64,000 nucleotides of DNA from JASJBU01 sp963797085 (GTDB lineage: Bacteria > Pseudomonadota > Gammaproteobacteria > Chromatiales > Chromatiaceae). The stretch covers positions 1-64,000 of the forward strand of contig CAWCOA010000006.1 of NCBI GenBank assembly GCA_963797085.1. Reading direction: 5' to 3'. The notes beneath the pieces are model-generated. The model was not told the origin of the DNA and did not search any database. It worked only from the letters and a program-made list of their open reading frames with translations. Of the stretch, positions 10,817-20,385 are shown one piece after another (position 1 is the first letter of the stretch; every line of letters starts with the position of its first letter). The position numbers and the translations under genes were made by a program.

Positions 10817-10924
10817 TTCTTATCTAGTAACTTGAATAGCACCGTACCCCAACCTCCTGCAGCCATACCTCAGGTCGAGGCTTAGTTCACACTCGATGTT
10901 TATTCATCAAGGCGGTAAGTATTA

Positions 10925-11736
10925 TCTTCATGATTACCTTTGTGATTAGATTGGTTCTTTTATGGCATTAACTGATGCTGGTCTATAAGTATCGATAATT
11001 GGCTTTATGGATGACCATGGCCGCATTGCTGCTTGCTTATACATTTTATTGCTGCTGGATGGCTTTTATCCTGGCTAGGTGGCTTCTCGTTTATCTCTTT
11101 TTGAATTGACTTTTAATCTAGGTTGGACAGGGGATCTCTTAGCAACTTATCTCTGGTTTGGCTAATCAACCTGTATAACTTCATGGATACGGTATTGAGG
11201 CAGTGACTGTCTGCCTGGGTGGGGCTGTGCTGTATGGGTTGTCTGAGGCCGGTGGTTCTGAGTGGGAATTACCGCTCGTGCTAATGGCTGCAGTCGTCGG
11301 CTTTCTTTTCTGGAATTTTCCGAAGGCCAAAATTTTCATGGGTGATGCAGGCAGTGGATTTATCGGACTTGTACTCGGGGTGTTTTCTATCCAGGCTGCC
11401 TGGGTTGCCCCAGAACTGTTTTGGGCTTGGTTGATACTGCTTGGTGCTTTCATTGTCGATGCGACAGTAACATTGCTACGACGAGTCAGGCGAGGAGATA
11501 AGTTCTATGAGGCGCACCGTAGCCACGCTTACCAGTATGCCTCGCGCAAGTTTGGTGCACACTATCCGGTGTCGCTTGCCTTTGGTGGCATTAATCTGTT
11601 CTGGCTGTTGCCGATAGCAGCGTTGGTTACAGTAGGATGGCTAGATGGTTCTCTCGGGATAGTTATCGCATATTCACCTATTATGTGGCTGGCGTTCCAT
11701 TTTAAGGCTGGGGCGCGGGAGTTACAGGAAGTATAA
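10925..11736 (+). pseudogene. WecA/WbpL-type GT4 polyprenyl-phosphate sugar-phosphate transferase, degenerate
   Basis: The last 177 codons are open and clearly belong to the polytopic WecA/WbpL family: FPKAKIFMGDAGSGFIGL (Mg/UDP-binding loop) and the cytoplasmic HRSHAYQYASRKFG with hydrophobic segments between. Upstream, pieces of the same protein are readable in shifting frames: GFMDDHGRIAA at 11001, LSLFELTFNLGWTG at about 11092, and WLINLYNFMD at about 11160, where family members continue GIDGIA. The first about 130 residues are not recognisable. Bases 10817-10924 hold nothing I can read. The gene would be a second initiating transferase beside the PglC-like enzyme, so its loss may be tolerated. 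Confidence 0.7.
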
Positions 11737-11888
11737 TCACTCGGGCGTTTTGATATGTACATTAGGTCGTGGTAAAAGCGGTGATGATATAATTCTCTAT
11801 AGTTATAGGCCGATCTGGTAAGACTTAATTGTGCACAAGGGCTACCGCAAAGTGTTTTTTTACATACTCGTAAGTATAAAGGTAGAGA

Positions 11889-13783
11889 ATGAACAAGGAA
11901 TTTATACCACATCGTCTTCGATCTCAGGGCGCTGCATTTATACATGATGCTTTGATGATTCCTATCTCATGGTTTCTAGCCCTCTGGCTTCGTTACAACC
12001 TTGGCCCTATACCACCTACAGCCTTGGAAAACGCATTGCTATCTCTTGCCATCATCCTTCCTATTCAGGTATCCAGCTTTATAGTGTTTGGACTATACCG
12101 TGGTATATGGCGGTTTGCATCGCTTCCCGACATTATCCGAATTATCAAGGCTGTTGTGGTCGGTGCTATAGTCTGCATCGCACCCATCATCTTTTTTTCA
12201 ATCAATGGTGGGATCCCTCGTTCAATTCCAATTATTTATACAATACTGCTGGTAATGTTTCTCAGTGGTCCAAGGCTATTGTATAGATGGTTTAAAGACC
12301 ATCATCTATATCGTCGCCCTGGTCAACGTATTCTAATTATAGGTGCGGGAAAAGCAGGGGAAATGCTGGCAAGAGATATCCTCCGCAATCGTAGTGATTC
12401 GTTACTTTCCGGTTGTATTTGTAGATGACAAATCCCGCCGTAGGGGCAGAGAACTTCACGGGATCCCAATAGAAGGCCCTATCATTGACTTACCAAAATT
12501 TGTTGTGAAGCATAACATTGACATAATTATGCTGGCTATTCCCTCAGCTTCTTCCAGGCGGATGAGACAAATTGTTTCGATATGTGAGCAGACAAACGTC
12601 CCTTTTCGCTCTGTCCCACAGCTTAAAGATCTGATGTCTGGAAATATACGCTTGAATGACCTTCAAGAAGTCTCCATCGAAGACCTGCTTGGCCGCGATC
12701 CCGTCTCATTGGATTGGCCGGCTATTTGTGATGCATTATCAGGCAAGACCATTCTCGTAACAGGCGGCGGCGGCTCTATTGGTTCTGAACTATGCCGTCA
12801 ATTGGCAAGACTGAAACCAACTCGATTGGTTATCCTCGAAAATAGTGAACTCAACCTCTACTCCATTGAAATGGAGTTATTAAAAACCTTTCCAGAGCTT
12901 GAATTGCAGTGCCATCTTGGTGATGTCACCGACCGAGTTTATGTAGAGGATGTTTTCGCGCGTCATCGCCCCGATGTGGTTTTTCATGCCGCTGCCTATA
13001 AACATGTACCCATGCTCGAACCGCAGATTCGTCAGGCACTTCGAAATAATGTTTTGGGTACGAGAAATGTTGCTGAGGCTGCTGACAAAACAGGTAGTAA
13101 GACTTTCGTATTGGTTTCCACAGATAAAGCGGTAAACCCGGCCAATGTGATGGGGGCGAGCAAGCGCACTGCTGAAATTTTCTGCCAAAATTTAAATGCG
13201 CACTCTAAAACAAATTATATTACTGTTCGGTTTGGTAATGTGCTTGGCTCTACTGGTAGTGTCATCCCACTATTTAGAAAACAGATCGCCACAGGTGGGC
13301 CAGTTACCGTGACTGACCCCCGGATGGAGCGCTATTTCATGACAATTCCCGAGGCCTCTCAGCTTATTATGCAAACAGTTGTCTTGGGTAGCGGGGGGTG
13401 AGATATTTGTACTGGATATGGGTGAACCAGTGAAGATCAGCTACCTGGCAGAACAGATGATTCGTCTCTCGGGAAAAATTCCTGGTGAAGACATCCATAT
13501 TGAGTACATTGGCTTGCGGCCCGGCGAAAAGCTCTACGAAGAGCTATTCCATGAAAAAGAACAATTGGAAGGTACCGGCCATAAGAAAGTATTTCTCGCC
13601 CAGCACCGAAAAGTCGACTGGCAGTGGCTGATTAAAATGCTTGATGAAATGGCTGTTGCCTGCGATAAACTAGACAGTGATATGCTAAGGAAGCAGCTGA
13701 ACCAGCTTGTGCCTGAACATGTGGAACCACCCACAACTTCTACTGTTTCGAAGGGCGCTGAAGTGGTCTATCTGAAAGTATGA
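11889..13783 (+). CDS. WbpM/FlaA1-like UDP-GlcNAc 4,6-dehydratase, two homopolymer frameshifts
   Basis: This is the long, membrane-bound form of the polysaccharide dehydratase. It has four N-terminal hydrophobic segments (within residues 15-130), a first nucleotide-binding fold (ILIIGAGKAGEMLARD) and a second SDR domain with VTGGGGSIGSELCRQL and STDKAVNPANVMGASKR. The catalytic Tyr of YxxxK is Met here, as known for WbpM. It makes UDP-4-keto-6-deoxy-GlcNAc. Two single extra bases split it, one T in the run at about 12405-12408 and one G in the six-G run 13393-13398. Removing them gives about 631 residues, the normal length, so I treat the gene as functional. It is the last plus-strand gene of the cluster; 11737-11888 is empty. 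Confidence 0.85.
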
Positions 13784-13844
13784 TCCTTCCCTGTCCTTAC
13801 TTGCTTTACCGCGGAAGAAAATCACGATATGCTGGCCTCACTAT

Positions 13845-15225
13845 TCACTCAGCTTCTATAACAGTGTCGTTACCTTCCTGTTTGTAACGATTAACTTTGC
13901 TCACAAACTCCGCGATAAAGGTACTGAAAAGACCAAACATTATTCCAAATAGAACCGATACTACTGCTATTAAGCTTTTTGATGTCCCAACGAGTTTCTG
14001 AGAACGCGTGGGCTCCGTAACAGTCTCGGTGTCAATTATATTTGATAACTGTTCATTTAAAATCACTATCTGTTGTTTTAAAGTTTCTATTTTCTGTTCA
14101 CGATCAGCAGGTATTTTTACTTTTTCCGCCTCTATCTCAGCAATATCGGTTTTCTGCTTTTCTACATCCATTTTATTTTCAATGATATATTTTTCTAGAT
14201 TCTTTTCTTTTACATCAATCAGCGCCATTTGATGCAATTGTTCACGGTCGTTGTCATCGATCTCTTTTTGTAATTCTGAATGCTGATTTTCCAAATCGAT
14301 ATAAAGCCTCTCTTCAAGCGTGGCAAGCCTCGTCCTGTTTTGCTGCAGTTCATTATCTATCATGAGCATTGCCATACCCTGTGTACCACTCTTTGTTTCT
14401 GCAGCACTTTCCTGTTGCAGTTTGGTAGCCCCTTTTATCTGCTCTTTCAGTTCTGCAATCTGATAGATCAGTAAGTCACTCAATCTGTCTAACCGCTCCT
14501 TTTTAGTCTTTAAGATAGATGCTCTTCCTTTGAGGGATGCCAATTGGTTCTTTTCATTTTGTAATTGAATTTCCAGGGCTTTGAGTTTGTATCCCTGAAT
14601 TGTAGGATCCTCTAATTTTTTCAGGCTGATTTCAGCCCCCTTAATCCTTGCTTCCATATTCTTAATGATGGGTTCATAAAAACGCTGGTCATTCTCCCTT
14701 TTTAATTCAAGCTCCTTAAGCATAATGGATGCATTAATTCTTGCCTGAATAGGCCTGAGGATACGATCATGATCTGTTTCTATCGCCTTTGTCATCTCTG
14801 AAATGATCTCTTTGAATTGCTCTACTTCGTCTTCTTTCACTTTTGTCTGGATCAGCACAAGATCACTGTTTTTCGGGATGGTTACATCGAATTCCCTCAG
14901 CCTGATATCTTCATCTTCGTACTGACTGAGTGTCTCCGGCACCAATGCATTTTCCAATTTTGCCTTTACCGTTTCGGGGGACTCGAGAAGAATTACTTGG
15001 TCATCCTGGATGGTTTGACCGATACCGATTGTCGATGTGATTGAGTATTTTTTTGGTATCACCAAGGCAACAATCAACCCCAGAACCAGTACAACACTGA
15101 AAACATACCAAAAATACTTTCTTATGCTTAACGATCACCAACCAGAGATCTATCAGGCTGATTTCATCTTCAGGGTAAACATATTGAGGGATGTTTACTG
15201 GAAACTGTTGAACATCTTTTTGCAT
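13845..15225 (-). CDS. Wzz-family polysaccharide chain-length/co-polymerase protein, one frameshift
   Basis: This inner-membrane polysaccharide co-polymerase sets glycan chain length or assists export. It has a short cytoplasmic N terminus (EDEISLIDLWLVIVKHKK), TM1 (VFLVCF, then SVVLVLGLIVALVIPKKY), a long periplasmic coiled-coil rich in Glu, Lys and Leu, and TM2 near the C terminus (LIAVVSVLFGIMFGLFSTFIAEF). One extra A in the run 15100-15103 shifts frame inside TM1; removing it joins the halves into about 460 residues. An upstream in-frame TTG at 15246 is an alternative start, but I prefer the ATG at 15225, preceded by AAAGG. It faces the polysaccharide cluster tail-to-tail. Confidence 0.8.
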
Positions 15226-15337
15226 ATCAGAGTAAAGCCTTTTCAATATCCCTGGGACAAGTTTTAAATAATAATTGGCAAATACAGGCTGCCATAGTCG
15301 CTACTAAGTTTCGGCAGGCTTAACCAATGACCACATA

Positions 15338-15850
15338 TCAACCAAAGATTACGCCTTCTGGTAATCTAGTCACGTCAATAGTCATTCGTTTAGCTGCGTA
15401 ATCAAGTAACTGATTAAAGCAACTCACCAAAACAAGTGAATACTCTTTAGCCAGATTTAAGTCATTGGCGAATTGCTCTGCGCTCTCCATGTATTCATGG
15501 ACTAATCGATTGCGTAGTTTACGGGCTTCCAGCCAACGTTCTACATCTTCTACTACACCCAATCTTTCAGCACGGTTGAGCGTTTCAATCTGACTTCCCG
15601 GCGTTTCAGCCATGGCTGTAAGCCAGCGGGGTAAAAGTTTACCTGCTATGGTGTCCTGCATTCGGCCAAAACGCGAGACAAAAGCATCCAGGCGCTCGGC
15701 CAATTCCGGATCATTCTCCAATTGTTGCACCCAGGAGGCATCGATCTTTTGTGAGTACAGCTTTTCCCAACTATATGCCAAATGAGCAGCTTCCCGGGAA
15801 ACGATCCCCAGGGTCTGCAGAAAACGCTCTGTCGGTAAAAGTTCGCTCAA
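15338..15850 (-). CDS. hepT: HepT-like HEPN toxin
   Basis: This is an alpha-helical HEPN-domain protein of 170 residues, partner of the nucleotidyltransferase encoded just upstream. The RNase-type motif Rx4HxY is present as RNRLVHEY (about residues 113-120). In type VII HEPN/MNT systems the HEPN protein cleaves RNA, and the MNT partner neutralises it by adding AMP to the tyrosine of that motif. The start ATG overlaps the mntA stop by 4 bases (ATGA), so the two are translationally coupled. It is about 30 residues longer than the common 140-residue HepT. Confidence 0.8.
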   Translation of the reverse strand: MSELLPTERFLQTLGIVSREAAHLAYSWEKLYSQKIDASWVQQLENDPELAERLDAFVSRFGRMQDTIAGKLLPRWLTAMAETPGSQIETLNRAERLGVVEDVERWLEARKLRNRLVHEYMESAEQFANDLNLAKEYSLVLVSCFNQLLDYAAKRMTIDVTRLPEGVIFG

Positions 15851-16146
15851 AGTTTCACCCCCATGCGCAGCGCTTCTTTATGTACTGGTTGCTGTAACGT
15901 TTCCGGATCGATTACCAATACATCAATAGGTTGATCTCCCAGGCGTATCTGCAGACGCGCTACAAGCCGTAGGGCTTTTTGCTGATTTTCCTGGTCAGCC
16001 TTATCCACCTGGACCAGTAAATCAATATCGCCCCCACGGACAGCATCATCCACCCTGGACCCGAACAACAATACATTGGCATGCGGGCCAAATATCTCAT
16101 GCACGGTTTCACGGATAGTTTTTCGAGTGTCGTTGTTCAGGCGCAT
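15847..16146 (-). CDS. mntA: MntA-like nucleotidyltransferase antitoxin
   Basis: This minimal nucleotidyltransferase has 99 residues. The signature GSx10DxD is seen as LLFGSRVDDAVRGGDIDLLV (about 27-46), with the metal-binding aspartates D42 and D44. It is the antitoxin of the HEPN/MNT pair and probably AMPylates HepT. The order antitoxin then toxin, with a 4-base overlap, is standard. No strong ribosome-binding site precedes the ATG. The 170 bases upstream, between this gene and the DJ-1 gene end, would hold the promoter, but I cannot point to one. Confidence 0.8.
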   Translation of the reverse strand: MRLNNDTRKTIRETVHEIFGPHANVLLFGSRVDDAVRGGDIDLLVQVDKADQENQQKALRLVARLQIRLGDQPIDVLVIDPETLQQPVHKEALRMGVKL

Positions 16147-16315
16147 GACATATTTAATGATTTTATTTTCTCCGTATCAACCGCTGATCAATGTATTCCT
16201 TCTCACTTTAAGAATATGTCTACCGATAGGGGATAAAATCGGCCTGATCGAAATGTGTGAGCGTATAACAAGATGATTTTTTTTAGCTTCATCCGTTCTG
16301 TGGACATAAAAACTG

Positions 16316-16864
16316 CTATCGCACCAGCCCGGCTTCCACCTGATCGCGTTTTGCCCGGCCTTCCAGCTTCTCGATCAATTCCAGGGCAAAGTCCATTGCG
16401 GTGCCGGGTCCACGCGAGGTTACGATTTTGCCATCAACCACTATTCTCTCCAGTTGCACATCGACCCTGGTGAGATTCATTTTATCCAGCACACCAGGAT
16501 AACTGGTTGCCCTGCGTCCATCGAGGAGGCCTGCATTGGCCAGGACCTTCGGCGCGGCGCAAATCGCTGCGGTATATTTGCCCTCTGCTGCCAGGCGTTT
16601 AAGCAGGGTATGGATTCGTGGGTCGCTATTAAGATGATCTGCTCCGGGCAGGCCACCAGGCAGTACTATCATATCGAAGGAATCCTCCATGACTTCATCA
16701 AGCGTCGTGTCGGGAATCAGGGTTATACCCCTTGAAGCCTTGACAGGTTTATCATCCAGTCCGGCAGTGACTACTTCAATGCCTGCCCGGGTTAAAATAT
16801 CGGTGACTGAGACTGCTTCGAGTTCTTCACATCCTTGGGCAAGGGGGACGAGGACGCGTGCCAT
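16316..16864 (-). CDS. DJ-1/PfpI family protein (YajL/ThiJ type)
   Basis: This 182-residue protein has the flavodoxin-like fold of DJ-1. The conserved early Glu lies in GCEELEAV, the strand-turn IVLPGGLPGA follows, and the nucleophile-elbow cysteine sits in AAICAAPKVLANAG (about C103). SYPGVLDKM and VTSRGPGTAMDFALELIE are further family blocks. Members include the YajL chaperone/deglycase-type protein; the exact activity is unknown here. AAGG lies 9 bases before the ATG, inside the end of the preceding gene. It ends the gpmI-envC-ctp-yibQ run. Confidence 0.85.
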   Translation of the reverse strand: MARVLVPLAQGCEELEAVSVTDILTRAGIEVVTAGLDDKPVKASRGITLIPDTTLDEVMEDSFDMIVLPGGLPGADHLNSDPRIHTLLKRLAAEGKYTAAICAAPKVLANAGLLDGRRATSYPGVLDKMNLTRVDVQLERIVVDGKIVTSRGPGTAMDFALELIEKLEGRAKRDQVEAGLVR

Positions 16865-17628
16865 GATCTATTACCTTCATTAGTGAGCTCTGAGGCGGGT
16901 ACCAATTCTACCCCGAGTGCCTCTAATTTAGGTAGTTCTTCAGCTAAAATAGCGACCGTTTCTGGATATGGATGGCCAATCCCTATTGCCTGGCCGGTAA
17001 TTTTCGCTAACTCAACCAGCTTGTAGAACTGCTTGCGTATCTTTTCTTTATCTTCTTCATTATCAAGAAAAATATCCCGACTGGCGGAGTCGATCAGGTT
17101 CTTTTGCGCGACTTTACCCGCAACGGTTTTTTCTGTGGTGCGGCTATCGATAAAGAACAGATCGTCGTTACGGATGGAACTCATCAACCAGCGCATGGCA
17201 GTTGGATCTCTGGTCAGCAGACTGCCCATGTGATTATTTATCCCCGCAGCATAGGGAACCGAGGCCAAGGATTCTTTCAAGGTATCGATAAATTCGACTT
17301 TTGGCATCTCCAGGGTCAAGCCACCCTTACCCAGTCTATTGCCATGGTGCGATTCCATGGGAAGATGCAGCATCACCTCTTTGTCGATTAGATGCGCCTT
17401 GGTTGCCTGCTCCCAGGCATGCGGAGTATGAGGTAGAAATGCGTAGGTAACTTTTCCCGGCAACGCAAGCGCCGCCTCACCTGCTGATTTGTGGTTACCC
17501 AGATCATCGATAATCAGGGCTATTTTTGCTTTTGGCTGGAAGACATCTTGAATTTCAGCCAAACAACCTGCCGCTGAAAAACTCCCAACCCACACCAGAA
17601 ACCAGCAGAACAGTTTTCTTTTGATCAT
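16792..17628 (-). CDS. Divergent polysaccharide deacetylase, YibQ family
   Basis: This 278-residue secreted protein has a signal peptide (FCWFLVWVGSFSAAGCLA) followed by the divergent polysaccharide deacetylase (DUF610/YibQ) domain. Motifs are IALIIDDLGNH, MLHLPMESH, GINNHMGS, FFIDSRTT and IGIGHPYPET. Activity is unproven in the family, but the genes accompany envC and ctp, pointing to periplasmic cell-wall work. The last about 24 codons overlap the DJ-1 gene by 73 bases and look unlike the family. A TAA-TGA pair in another frame sits just before the DJ-1 ribosome-binding site, so a small indel near 16895-16900 may hide the true end. Confidence 0.85.
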   Translation of the reverse strand: MIKRKLFCWFLVWVGSFSAAGCLAEIQDVFQPKAKIALIIDDLGNHKSAGEAALALPGKVTYAFLPHTPHAWEQATKAHLIDKEVMLHLPMESHHGNRLGKGGLTLEMPKVEFIDTLKESLASVPYAAGINNHMGSLLTRDPTAMRWLMSSIRNDDLFFIDSRTTEKTVAGKVAQKNLIDSASRDIFLDNEEDKEKIRKQFYKLVELAKITGQAIGIGHPYPETVAILAEELPKLEALGVELVPASELTNEGNRSWHASSSPLPKDVKNSKQSQSPIF

Positions 17629-17660
17629 AGAGAACCATTCCTAAATTATTATGCTTCTTG

Positions 17661-18979
17661 TCAGCGATGCAAGATAACCAATCCTTTCAGCAGGTTAAGT
17701 GCCTCACCGAGTTGATAATCCTTAGCGGCAAGCGGTGCTTCTTCTTTATCTGCGTCTATTATTCTTTGGCGCTTCTTCCCCTTCGCTATCACCATTGCCA
17801 TTCTGCAGATGCCGCGATAGATTTGACTCCTTTAAGGGTTTCACATGTTTAGCTTCCGCTTGAGAAACCTTAACGTCTTCAAGTTCAATATCCGGTTTGA
17901 TGCCTTCCGCCTGGATGGATCTACCTGATGGGGTGTAATAGCGTGCTGTTGTCAACTTGACTGCAGATCGCTTATCAATCGGGATAATAGTTTGCACAGA
18001 CCCCTTACCGAAGGTCTGTTTCCCCATGATGACTGCTCGGTTATGATCCTGCAGCGCTCCTGCCACAATCTCTGACGCCGACGCAGAACCCTCGTTAACC
18101 AGTACAACAATGGGTGCGCCCGCCATTGCATCATCTGGCGCAGCTTCAAAACGCAACTCTGAATCCGCTTCGCGCCCTTCCGTGTAAACAATCAAACCAG
18201 ACTCCAGAAAGGCGTCACTGACCGAAACCGCACCATTCAAAACACCTCCTGGATTGTTACGCAGATCCAGGATCAAGCCCTTCAACGGACCCTCAGTCTT
18301 GATCTTTCAATTTCTTCAGTGCCTTGAGCATGTCTTCATTGGTATGCGATTGAAACTGGGAAATTCGGATATAGGCAAAATGCTCTTCCAGCAAACGGCT
18401 TTTGACACTGGTTACTTTAATGACATCTCTGACTACATCGATTTTTAGTGGCTTCTCTTCCCCTTCCCGAACGATGGTCAGGCTGAGCTTGGAACCCGGC
18501 TTGCCCCGCATCAGTTTAACGGCCTCATTCAGGGACAGGCCCTTGACCGGGGTGTCATCCAGTCGCACGATGAGATCGCCACTCTTGACCCCGGCCCGCT
18601 GCGCCGGGGTATCATCAATCGGCGCTATTACCTTAACGAAGCCATCCTCCATGCCGACTTCAATCCCCAGACCGCCAAACTCGCCTTTTGTACCGACCTG
18701 CAGATCCTTGAATTCATCGGTATCCAGGTAACTGGAGTGTGGATCCAGGCCTGAGACCATGCCTCTTATTGCGTTTTCCAGTAAGACCTTATCATCCACT
18801 GGTTCTACATAATTTGATTTAATGCGGCCAAAAATTTCGGCAAAAACCCTGAGCTGTTCCAAGGGCAAGTGTTCATTGTCCGTGTCATTCTCTGCTGCCG
18901 ACGCGACGTTGAGGGCCAGTCCTGTCATTAAAACCAGGCAGAAACCTGTCACTTTGAGTTTGTATAAGGGGTTGGTCAT
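17661..18979 (-). CDS. ctp: Carboxyl-terminal processing protease (S41), two frameshifts
   Basis: This periplasmic S41 protease has a signal peptide (VTGFCLVLMTGLALNVASA), a PDZ domain (GGLGIEVGMEDGFVKVIAPIDDTPA) and the catalytic serine in EGSASASEIVAGAL, with the lysine in GKQTFGKGSVQ. The frame breaks at about 18287, between KKLKDQD and GLILDLRNNPGG, and again at about 17760. The family ending KDYQLGEALNLLKGL is then read in another frame to TGA at 17661. The ATG at 18979 is preferred over one nine codons upstream because AAGGAAG precedes it. Repaired length is about 440 residues. It lies between envC and yibQ as in many gammaproteobacteria. Confidence 0.88.
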
Positions 18980-19099
18980 CCAATTCTTCCTTCGATCAAT
19001 CCGCATTAGAGCGGCTCAATTATAAGTCTGTTTAAGTGAGACAACGTCTCACCCATAAAGCTTCTTCACATCTTGCTCAAAGATCTGCCTGCACACGGT

Positions 19100-20380
19100 T
19101 CAGGCGTGTAATCTGCCACACGCAAGTCCCGTTGGATTGGCCTTTAAACACCGTTGAATCAGGCCTCTGATTATCTCAATCTCAGGTACTGCAGCACCAG
19201 CAATGCGGTTGCCTTTCAGCCGCTTACACCATTTTTTTGGATCTTTTGCTTTACCATTATGCCTAATGCCAAAGTAGACTCCCGGGGTGCTGCGCCCGCC
19301 GCTGCTGCCCACTTGTGCAACCACTTCGCCTGGCTCAACCCATTCTCCAGTTTCCTTGAACAGACTTTGATTATGGCCATATAAGCTCATATAACCATCG
19401 CCATGATCCAAGATCAGCAGCAGACCAAAACCACGCAGCCAATCGGCAAATGCAACCCGGCCATGATGCACGGCCCTTACCTCCCGGCCTTCGGGTGCCG
19501 CTATCAATACACCATCCCAACGTAGCTTGCCGACCTCTCTAAAGGTGCCAAATTTGGCCGTCAATTGACCTTTCGTGGGCCAAGGGAGCTTGCCTTTCCG
19601 GGTTTTGAAGGGATTAAACGAGGTTGGATCAAGGGGAATATCCGCCAGCGCCTCCTGCAAATTGATCAGCAACGATTCCAATTCCTTCTCATTGGCCTTC
19701 AGGCCATCGAGCTCTTGGCCTTTGTTCTTCAGTTTTCTGCTCAAGCCTGCAATGATCTGCTTTCTGTCTTGCTGGGCTGCCTCCAACTGCAGCTTTTCCT
19801 GCTCCTCTTTGGTAAATAGCTGCTGCAGGCGCTGTTCCTCTTCAGTTATTTCCCGCTCTATCCTGGCAAGTTTCCTTAAATTTACCTGGATCAGGCCCAT
19901 CTGTTCCATGCGGGCTGCATTGAGATAATCGTAATATACCATCAGCCGGCTGACTATGGCCGGATCTTGCTGATTGAGGAGTATTTTAATCTTTTCCTGA
20001 CGCCCCATCGCATAAGCAGCCCTGATCTGACGCTCCAGTACCTGGCGGTGTCTGTCCAGCTGCAGGCGGGAATCTGCACGCTCATGCTCCAGAGATGCCA
20101 AGCGCCGCTGTTGCCGCTTTAAGCGTTGCCCAACAACTCGAATGCGGCGAGCTATCGCGCCAATCTTCTTCTCCGTCATGCTCAGCGCACTGTTCTGCTC
20201 CCTGCGTTCACCTTCAACGGCACTGAGCTGCCTGCGTAATTGCAGTATCTGGGCTTTGATCTGCTCCAATTCACGGGCCTTATTGTCTACCTGGTTCTCC
20301 GCTGCGACAGCTGTCGATAAAGCCGGCGATAATGAAGCAATGGCCAATGACAGGCAGAACAGCCTCGCGAGCAACCTCAT
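19100..20380 (-). CDS. envC: EnvC-like murein hydrolase activator
   Basis: This 426-residue periplasmic protein activates amidases at the division site. It has a signal peptide (1-26), a long coiled coil (about 30-250, rich in Glu, Arg and Gln) and a C-terminal LytM/M23 domain. In the LytM domain the zinc ligands are degenerate: DGVLIAAPEG and GIRHNGKAKDP replace the HxxxD and HxH patterns of active enzymes, as is normal for EnvC. After the usual end at KKWCKRLKG there is an extra tail of about 35 residues ending CGRLHA, not typical of the family and possibly a frameshift product. It starts 5 bases after the gpmI stop. Confidence 0.88.
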   Translation of the reverse strand: MRLLARLFCLSLAIASLSPALSTAVAAENQVDNKARELEQIKAQILQLRRQLSAVEGERREQNSALSMTEKKIGAIARRIRVVGQRLKRQQRRLASLEHERADSRLQLDRHRQVLERQIRAAYAMGRQEKIKILLNQQDPAIVSRLMVYYDYLNAARMEQMGLIQVNLRKLARIEREITEEEQRLQQLFTKEEQEKLQLEAAQQDRKQIIAGLSRKLKNKGQELDGLKANEKELESLLINLQEALADIPLDPTSFNPFKTRKGKLPWPTKGQLTAKFGTFREVGKLRWDGVLIAAPEGREVRAVHHGRVAFADWLRGFGLLLILDHGDGYMSLYGHNQSLFKETGEWVEPGEVVAQVGSSGGRSTPGVYFGIRHNGKAKDPKKWCKRLKGNRIAGAAVPEIEIIRGLIQRCLKANPTGLACGRLHA

Positions 20381-20385
20381 CAGAG

